A stretch of 10,657 bases of DNA from Sulfurimonas sp. (GTDB taxonomy: Bacteria; Campylobacterota; Campylobacteria; Campylobacterales; Sulfurimonadaceae): positions 1-10,657 of the forward strand of contig JAGGWE010000198.1 of assembly GCA_021157665.1 (NCBI GenBank), read 5' to 3'. The translations under genes were made by a program, and so were the position numbers. The notes beneath the pieces were generated by a model. It was given only the letters and a program-made list of their open reading frames with translations. It did no database searches and was not told the origin of the DNA. Below are positions 6,340-10,657 of this stretch, piece after piece; within the stretch, counting starts at the first letter, position 1; each line of letters opens with the position of its first letter.

Positions 6340-6780
6340 ATGCCACATCAAAAAAAAGTTCATTGGGAAGACAACTACTCAATAGGTATTGATTTCATTG
6401 ACACACAGCATCAAAAACTATTTGAGATAGTCAATAAACTTTACGATTTAGAAGAATCTCCCAACATTAAAGAGGAGATACGCGAAATTTTATATGCATT
6501 TAAAGACTATACAATTGTTCATTTTAGAGATGAGGAGGAGTACATGAAAAGCATAGGCTATCCTGGCCTCCAAAAACATCATGAAATACATGAACAGATC
6601 ATAGAAAGTTTAGCAACCATTATACAAAAACCCGCCAAATTAAGTATAATAAAAACAAAAATGAGAGTAGTTGCAAAACGAATTTTAATTGATCACATTA
6701 TCAATGAAGATCAGAAGATAGCGGTTTATGCAAGAGAGCAAGATACTCAAGAAGAAATTTTCAGTCTTGATGAGCTTTAA
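6340..6780 (+). CDS. Bacteriohemerythrin
   Basis: The 146-residue single-domain protein has the N-terminal WEDNYSIGIDFIDTQH (9-24) and the complete set of diiron ligands spaced as in bacteriohemerythrins: His24, His61 and Glu65 (HFRDE), His80 and His84 (HHEIH), His119 and Asp124 (DHIINED). It should form the four-helix bundle that reversibly binds O2 at a non-haem diiron centre, serving oxygen storage, delivery or sensing in microaerophiles. There is no fused signalling domain, so any role in sensing would need a partner. The start ATG has a strong GAGGAG site 6 nt ahead. The gene appears monocistronic, divergent from the FapA-like gene, and followed by decayed DNA with no obvious terminator. 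Confidence 0.93.
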   Translation: MPHQKKVHWEDNYSIGIDFIDTQHQKLFEIVNKLYDLEESPNIKEEIREILYAFKDYTIVHFRDEEEYMKSIGYPGLQKHHEIHEQIIESLATIIQKPAKLSIIKTKMRVVAKRILIDHIINEDQKIAVYAREQDTQEEIFSLDEL

Positions 6781-6818
6781 AGATTTGGCTTAATGAAAAA
6801 AACGGATACATAATTTAA

Positions 6819-6950
6819 CTATTTGTTACCTAAATTCATCAAGTAAAAATCAACCAAACTAAGCTTCATACTTTTAGTAAGTCCACGATGTAAACTAACC
6901 ATACTTTTCATGTGAGAGAATACTCCACCTTCAATTGAGTTTGTTAAACC
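6819..6950 (-). pseudogene. Transposase C-terminal remnant
   Basis: On the minus strand, 43 codons from 6950 to TAG (6821-6819) encode TNSIEGGVFSHMKSMVSLHRGL, in pieces TNSIEGG, FSHMK and LHRGL, then a basic helix ending FYLMNLGNK. This is the C-terminal block T-[NT]-S-[IL]-[ED]-G---SHLK---L-[VL]-H-[RN]-GL seen in a group of DDE transposases common in Campylobacterota. The codon before it is a TGA (6953-6951); the neighbouring frame reads LTAPYLNLEPIFFDEV from about 7000 to 6952, which may be the preceding protein segment joined by a frameshift. The catalytic part, inverted repeats and target duplications are not seen. The exact IS family is uncertain. Confidence 0.6.
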
Positions 6951-7038
6951 TCATCAAAAAAGATTGGCTCCAAATTTAAATACGGTGCTGTTAGTTTTAA
7001 TTGTGAAAGGTTTAAGAAAAAATGATTAAACCATAGAG
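6951..7038. other. Degenerate spacer between two remnants
   Basis: This stretch holds the possible frameshifted upstream piece of the transposase on the minus strand and the immediate upstream region of the broken SagB-type gene on the plus strand. No convincing ribosome site or promoter for the latter is present, which agrees with decay. Confidence 0.35.
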
Positions 7039-7709
7039 ATGAATAATGAACTACAAACGGTATTTGATTACCATGAAAGAACTAAACATTCCCAACATAG
7101 ATATGCTCGTTCCCTTGGATATATGGACTGAAACACTCAACCTAATCCATTTAGAAACTATAATGGAGCAGATAGTATAAAACTTCCTTTATCATTTGAT
7201 AATACTACTCCCCCTTACCACCTTTTAGATACTAACTTACCATCAGCACCACTAATAAAAGAATCAATATCTCAACTCTTAGAGTTTTCTATGGGGATAG
7301 CAGCAACCGTAGAAGCATTCATATTATGGATAAAGAAACTTCACTTATTACTGCCCAACAATTTCATACTATCCTTAGTAGTGTAGATAATTCCCAAGAT
7401 GCAAAAGAAAATTCAGCCCACTTAGTTTTATTTGTTCATAGGGTAGAAGATTATGAATCTGGTCTATATATTTTTGTTAGAAACCAAAGAGATAAAGAGC
7501 TTTACTGGGAATGTGGGATGATAGGTCAACAACTCTATCTTGAAGCCACTTCATTAGGACTATCAGGAACAGGAATTGGCTGTTTTTTAGATGATACAAT
7601 GCACAATCTTTTAGGACTAAAGAACAACTATTTTCAAACTCTTTACCATTTTACAGTTGGCCGTGGTTATGTTGATAGTAGAATTTTAACAAAACCGGCA
7701 TATAAATAG
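7039..7709 (+). pseudogene. SagB-type dehydrogenase (nitroreductase superfamily), broken by stop, frameshift and deletions
   Basis: From an ATG at 7039 the frame encodes VFDYHERTKHSQHRYARSLGYMD, the start of SagB-type/nitroreductase-fold FMN enzymes (YH-RTKHS--RYA-S-GYLDW). A TGA at 7129-7131 sits where the family has the Trp of LDW; the frame then continues NTQPNPFRNYNGAD, LPLSFDNTTPPYHLL and SISQLLEFSMGIAA to about 7308. The core with the NPSSGNLHPTE segment is missing. In another frame (7326-7709), QQFHTIL, HLVLFVHRVEDYESGLYIFVRN and ELYWECGMIGQQLYLEATSLG, then GTGIGCFLDD and YHFTVGRGYVDSR, give the C-terminal half, with a further gap after VRN. Visible coding is under half the ~400-540 residue family length. 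The 127-codon right part has an ATG but no ribosome site. Such enzymes oxidise peptides or reduce small substrates with FMN; this copy should be inactive. Confidence 0.78.
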
Positions 7710-7744
7710 AAAAGTTTAAAAAAATTATTTAAGTTTTTTTGCGT

Positions 7745-7777
7745 TACAATAATTAATAATGAAACTCCTATAAGGAT
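7745..7777 (+). promoter_or_regulatory. Promoter and ribosome site of the diguanylate cyclase gene
   Basis: A -10 box TACAAT (7745-7750) lies after a T-rich stretch (7733-7740) as often found upstream of Campylobacterota promoters; the start would be near 7757. AAGGAT (7772-7777) then stands 5 nt before the ATG at 7783. This gives the gene its own transcription start separate from the pseudogene before it. Confidence 0.55.
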
Positions 7778-7782
7778 ATTAA

Positions 7783-9756
7783 ATGAAAAAATCTAATTTA
7801 TATGAAATCCCAATAGACAGCTTAATGATAAATATAATTGTTTATGAATGGGATGGTGACAATTTTATAATTATTGATTTAAATACCTCTGCACAAAAAA
7901 CTGAAGATCTAAAAAAAGAACTGGTGGTTGGTAAATCTCTTTACAAAATTTTTCCTAGTGTTAAAAAATTTGGTCTTTATGATGTTTTAAAGAGAGTTTA
8001 TAAAACTGGGACTAAAGAGATACTTAATACAAGGTTATATGAGGATAAGCGTATTAAGGGTTGGCGTAAAAATGAGGTCATAAAACTTAAAAATGGCAAC
8101 ATAATGGCTATATACCAAGACTTTACAAAAGAAGAAGAACTAAAAGAGATGCTAGACAGGGTAAATAACTTTATAGATAGCAGTCAAACTATCGTTTTCA
8201 TTTGGCATACTGGTGAAGGTTGGCCAGTAGAATATGTATCAAATAACATCACTGATTTTGGCTATTCAAAAGATGATTTTTTATCATTAAAGCTTAAATA
8301 CAAAGATATAATCCACAAAGATGATTTACAAAATGTTATAAATGAAGTAAAAGAATATACAAAAAATAAAAATGATAAATTTATACAGGTATATCGAATA
8401 ATAACTGCTGATGGTTCAATTCGCTGGGTTGATGATAGAACCACAATAGAGAGAGATTCTGATGGTAATGTTATTAATTATCTAGGAACTATTATAGATA
8501 TAACCGAACAAAAAGAGATAGAAGATAAACTTAAAGAGAGTGAAGAACAATTTCGTGCAATTGCTGAGAACTCCTTAATGGGTATTTTTATATATCAGGA
8601 TACTTTTGTTTATGTAAATCCTGCAATTACAGAGATGATTGGATACAGTGCTGAAGAACTATATAAAATAAAACCTTGGGAGATAGCAGAAGAAAAGATT
8701 AAAACAGTATTCAAGTCTAATATAAAAAGACGATTATCTGGCGAAAAATATCCTAAAGCATATAATGATATAAAAATTATTGCTAAAAATGGCAAACCTC
8801 GAATTGCAAGATTAATGACAGAAACTATTAAATACAAAGGTAAATTTGCTGGTCTTGGAACAACAGTAGATATTACAGATATTAAAAATACTCAATACAA
8901 ACTAAAAATGTTAGCTCAGGCAATTGAGCAAACCGATGAGATGATGTTGATAACAGATAAAAATGGAATCATTACATATGTAAATGACGCTTATATCATA
9001 AATAGTGGCTACAAACATAATGAGCTTATTGGTAAAACACCAAGAGTTGTAAAGTCAGATATGCAAGATGATAAATTTTATAAAAAGTTGTGGGATACTA
9101 TCTCTTCTGGTTGTACATATACTAATATCCTTATAAATCGTAGAAAAAATAAAGAGCTTTACCATGAAGAGATAACAATTACTCCTATTTTTGATGAAGA
9201 CAAAGATATTATCAGCTATGTTGCTACTGCAAAAGATATAAGCTTAAGAGTAGAGATGGAAGAGGAGTTAAATAAACGAGCAAATATAGATAGTTTAACT
9301 GGTATATATAATCGTTATCGTGGTAATGAAATCATTGATATTCAACTTGATAAATATCATAGATATAATACTAATTTTGCAATTTTAATGTTTGATATAG
9401 ATTACTTTAAAAATATTAATGATACTTTTGGTCATGATATTGGTGACTTAGTCTTAAAAAAACTAACTAAATTGATATTTATACATATGAGAAAAAGTGA
9501 CTCTTTAATCAGATGGGGTGGCGAAGAGTTTATAATTGTTTCAGAACATCTAAATGAAAACAAAGCTATAAATTTAGCACAAAAATTAAGAGAGATAGTA
9601 GTTTCTTATGACTTTGAAATAGATTCAAATTTAACTCTTAGCTTTGGTGTAACGGTAACAAAAGCAGATGATACAAAAAAGAGTTTACTAAAAAGAGTTG
9701 ATGATGCACTGTATCAAGCAAAAGATAGTGGTCGTAATTGCGTTAAATATATTTAA
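7783..9756 (+). CDS. Soluble multi-PAS diguanylate cyclase (PAS x4 - GGEEF)
   Basis: The 657-residue protein has a divergent N-terminal PAS-like unit (about 10-120), three PAS/PAC units (about 130-247, 253-370 and 375-492) ending in GTIIDIT, GTTVDITDI and ATAKDIS, and a C-terminal GGDEF domain (about 497-657). The latter has NIDSLTGIYNR (501-511), FDIDYFKNIND (537-547, metal-binding Asp538), GGEEF (579-583) and an RKSD inhibitory site (570-573) five residues before it. It should make cyclic di-GMP from two GTP, with product inhibition. There is no membrane span, signal peptide or EAL domain, so it is a cytoplasmic sensor; the PAS ligands (haem, flavin, redox or small molecules) are not evident. 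It is monocistronic and ends at a hairpin shared with transketolase. Confidence 0.92.
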   Translation: MKKSNLYEIPIDSLMINIIVYEWDGDNFIIIDLNTSAQKTEDLKKELVVGKSLYKIFPSVKKFGLYDVLKRVYKTGTKEILNTRLYEDKRIKGWRKNEVIKLKNGNIMAIYQDFTKEEELKEMLDRVNNFIDSSQTIVFIWHTGEGWPVEYVSNNITDFGYSKDDFLSLKLKYKDIIHKDDLQNVINEVKEYTKNKNDKFIQVYRIITADGSIRWVDDRTTIERDSDGNVINYLGTIIDITEQKEIEDKLKESEEQFRAIAENSLMGIFIYQDTFVYVNPAITEMIGYSAEELYKIKPWEIAEEKIKTVFKSNIKRRLSGEKYPKAYNDIKIIAKNGKPRIARLMTETIKYKGKFAGLGTTVDITDIKNTQYKLKMLAQAIEQTDEMMLITDKNGIITYVNDAYIINSGYKHNELIGKTPRVVKSDMQDDKFYKKLWDTISSGCTYTNILINRRKNKELYHEEITITPIFDEDKDIISYVATAKDISLRVEMEEELNKRANIDSLTGIYNRYRGNEIIDIQLDKYHRYNTNFAILMFDIDYFKNINDTFGHDIGDLVLKKLTKLIFIHMRKSDSLIRWGGEEFIIVSEHLNENKAINLAQKLREIVVSYDFEIDSNLTLSFGVTVTKADDTKKSLLKRVDDALYQAKDSGRNCVKYI

Positions 9757-9795
9757 TTTCCACAAACCAAATAAACTAATCTTGGCATGTGGGAA
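9757..9795. terminator. Shared hairpin terminator between convergent genes
   Basis: Directly after the cyclase stop, TTTCCACA (9757-9764) pairs with TGTGGGAA (9788-9795) with one G-T wobble, and inside it CCAA (9767-9770) pairs with TTGG (9782-9785) around an 11-nt loop. AT-rich tails lie on both sides, so it may end the cyclase transcript rightward and the transketolase transcript leftward. U-tracts are imperfect. Confidence 0.5.
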
Positions 9796-9808
9796 TATTA
9801 AATAAAAA

Positions 9809-10657
9809 TTATTTTATTTTAGCTAAGATAGAATCTACTGTAAAACCAAACTTCTCAAAAAGCTGACCTGCTGGTGCTGATGCTCCAAATGTATCCATCG
9901 AAATTACAGTATCTGCAAATCTATACCACTCTAAACCTCTTGCAGCTTCGATAGCTACAGTTTTACAGTTTGGCTTGATGATAGAATCAATGTACGCTTG
10001 ATCTTGTTCTATTAAAAGGTCAAAACAAGGAACTGAAACAACATTTACTGGAACATCCATACCATTTAAAGCTTCTTTAACTTTTAGTGCAAGTTCAACT
10101 TCAGAACCTGATGCCATTAGAGTTATAACTGAGTTTTCATCAGATGCTACTAAGTAACCACCTTTTGAAATCTCACCACTTACAGGTTTTGGTAATACTG
10201 CAAGATTTTGTCTTGAACATACAAATGCTGATGGAGATTTATTCATAGTTAAAGCAGTTTTCCAAGCTTCAATATTCTCTGCTCCATCTGCTGGTCTCCA
10301 AACATAAAAGTTTGGTAATGCTCTAAACTGTGATAAATGCTCGATTGGTTGGTGAGTTGGACCATCTTCACCTACACCGATAGAATCATGAGTCCAGATA
10401 AAAAACTGTTGGATTCCTGTAAGTGCTGCGATTCTTGCTGCTGGTTTTAGGTAATCTGAGAAAACAAAAAAAGTAGCTGAGAAAGGTAAAAGTGGACCAT
10501 AAAGAGCCATTGCATTTACAATCGAAGCCATTGCATGTTCACGAATACCAAAGTAAATATTTCTACCCTTTGGATAAATACCCATATCGTTTAGGTTAGT
10601 TTTGTTTGATGGGCTAAGGTCAGCTGAACCACCTAAGAAAGATGGAACTCCCTTAGC
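9809..10657 (-). CDS. tkt: Transketolase, C-terminal part (5' end outside window)
   Basis: 282 residues are visible and the frame stays open to the right edge, so the real start lies beyond 10657; the ATG at 10585 is internal. The visible part begins AKGVPSFLGGSADLSPSNKT, continues RNIYFGIREHAMA (the thiamine diphosphate-binding Glu of IREHA), then HDSIGVGEDGPTHQPIEHL and RPADGAEN, all hallmarks of the pyrimidine-binding domain, followed by the C-terminal transketolase domain. The enzyme moves two-carbon units between sugar phosphates in the non-oxidative pentose phosphate pathway, using thiamine diphosphate. It supplies ribose and erythrose phosphates, important in organisms lacking a Calvin cycle. 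The full protein is normally about 640-670 residues, so more than half is missing at the window edge. It converges on the diguanylate cyclase. Confidence 0.95.
   Translation of the reverse strand, partial: AKGVPSFLGGSADLSPSNKTNLNDMGIYPKGRNIYFGIREHAMASIVNAMALYGPLLPFSATFFVFSDYLKPAARIAALTGIQQFFIWTHDSIGVGEDGPTHQPIEHLSQFRALPNFYVWRPADGAENIEAWKTALTMNKSPSAFVCSRQNLAVLPKPVSGEISKGGYLVASDENSVITLMASGSEVELALKVKEALNGMDVPVNVVSVPCFDLLIEQDQAYIDSIIKPNCKTVAIEAARGLEWYRFADTVISMDTFGASAPAGQLFEKFGFTVDSILAKIK

Noticed and set aside
7129..7131. TGA as a recoded selenocysteine or tryptophan codon
   Set aside because: The position matches a family Trp, no other gene here uses TGA internally, and the downstream frameshift and deletions point to a pseudogene.
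7046..7180. Small plus-strand frame beginning MNYKRYLITMKELN
   Set aside because: It is an out-of-frame reading of the SagB-type pseudogene, whose own frame gives the family motifs.
7710..7744. A-run and T-run after the SagB-type remnant as a terminator
   Set aside because: The only possible stem is A-T pairs without a GC core, so it is more likely an AT-rich promoter upstream region.
8262..8837. Two minus-strand open frames of 60 and 75 codons
   Set aside because: They lie antisense within the PAS-coding part of the diguanylate cyclase gene and have no supporting signals.
1..10657. CRISPR array, prophage, intact IS element or novel defence operon
   Set aside because: No regularly spaced repeats, no phage structural or integrase genes, no complete transposase and no cluster of unknown genes were found.

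Overview
The window looks like chromosomal DNA from a free-living, AT-rich member of the Campylobacterota, most like Sulfurimonas or a close relative. This rests on codon use, TTG starts with good ribosome-binding sites, short intergenic spacers, the repertoire (PAS-GGEEF sensor, bacteriohemerythrin, FapA-like DUF342 protein) and the flavour of the protein sequences. No database search was possible, so the genus is an inference.

Left part (1-3793) is mostly intact housekeeping and metabolic sequence. A tRNA-Thr(TGU) runs off the left edge on the minus strand behind a perfect sigma70-type promoter. Next come a class II cyclic-nucleotide phosphodiesterase-like metallo-hydrolase (minus) and, divergent from it across a palindromic double promoter, a YaaA-family gene followed after 11 nt by a SpoU/TrmH rRNA methyltransferase. 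A GC-rich double-hairpin element separates the methyltransferase from a convergent thioredoxin-like gene. That gene is divergent, over only 24 bp, from an AEC-family transporter; both of these may be leaderless.

Middle part (3790-6780): a decayed patch holds the C-terminal stub of a HigA-like antitoxin and the tail of a SHOCT-domain protein. Then come a large FapA/DUF342 protein (minus) with a clean terminator and, divergent from it, a bacteriohemerythrin with all iron ligands.

Right part (6781-10657): a second gene graveyard contains the tail of a transposase (minus) and a SagB-type nitroreductase-like dehydrogenase (plus) broken by a Trp-to-stop change, a frameshift and internal deletions. 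After it lies an intact soluble PAS-PAS-PAS-PAS-GGEEF diguanylate cyclase with an inhibitory site, then a convergent transketolase whose 5' end is beyond the right edge.

There is no CRISPR array, prophage, intact IS element or clearly novel multi-gene system. The signalling genes (phosphodiesterase, hemerythrin, diguanylate cyclase) and the FapA protein suggest environmental sensing and surface or motility control, but they are separate transcription units and a functional link is only a guess. The most notable items are the broken SagB-type gene, the GC-rich double palindrome with complementary loops, and the two compact divergent promoters.
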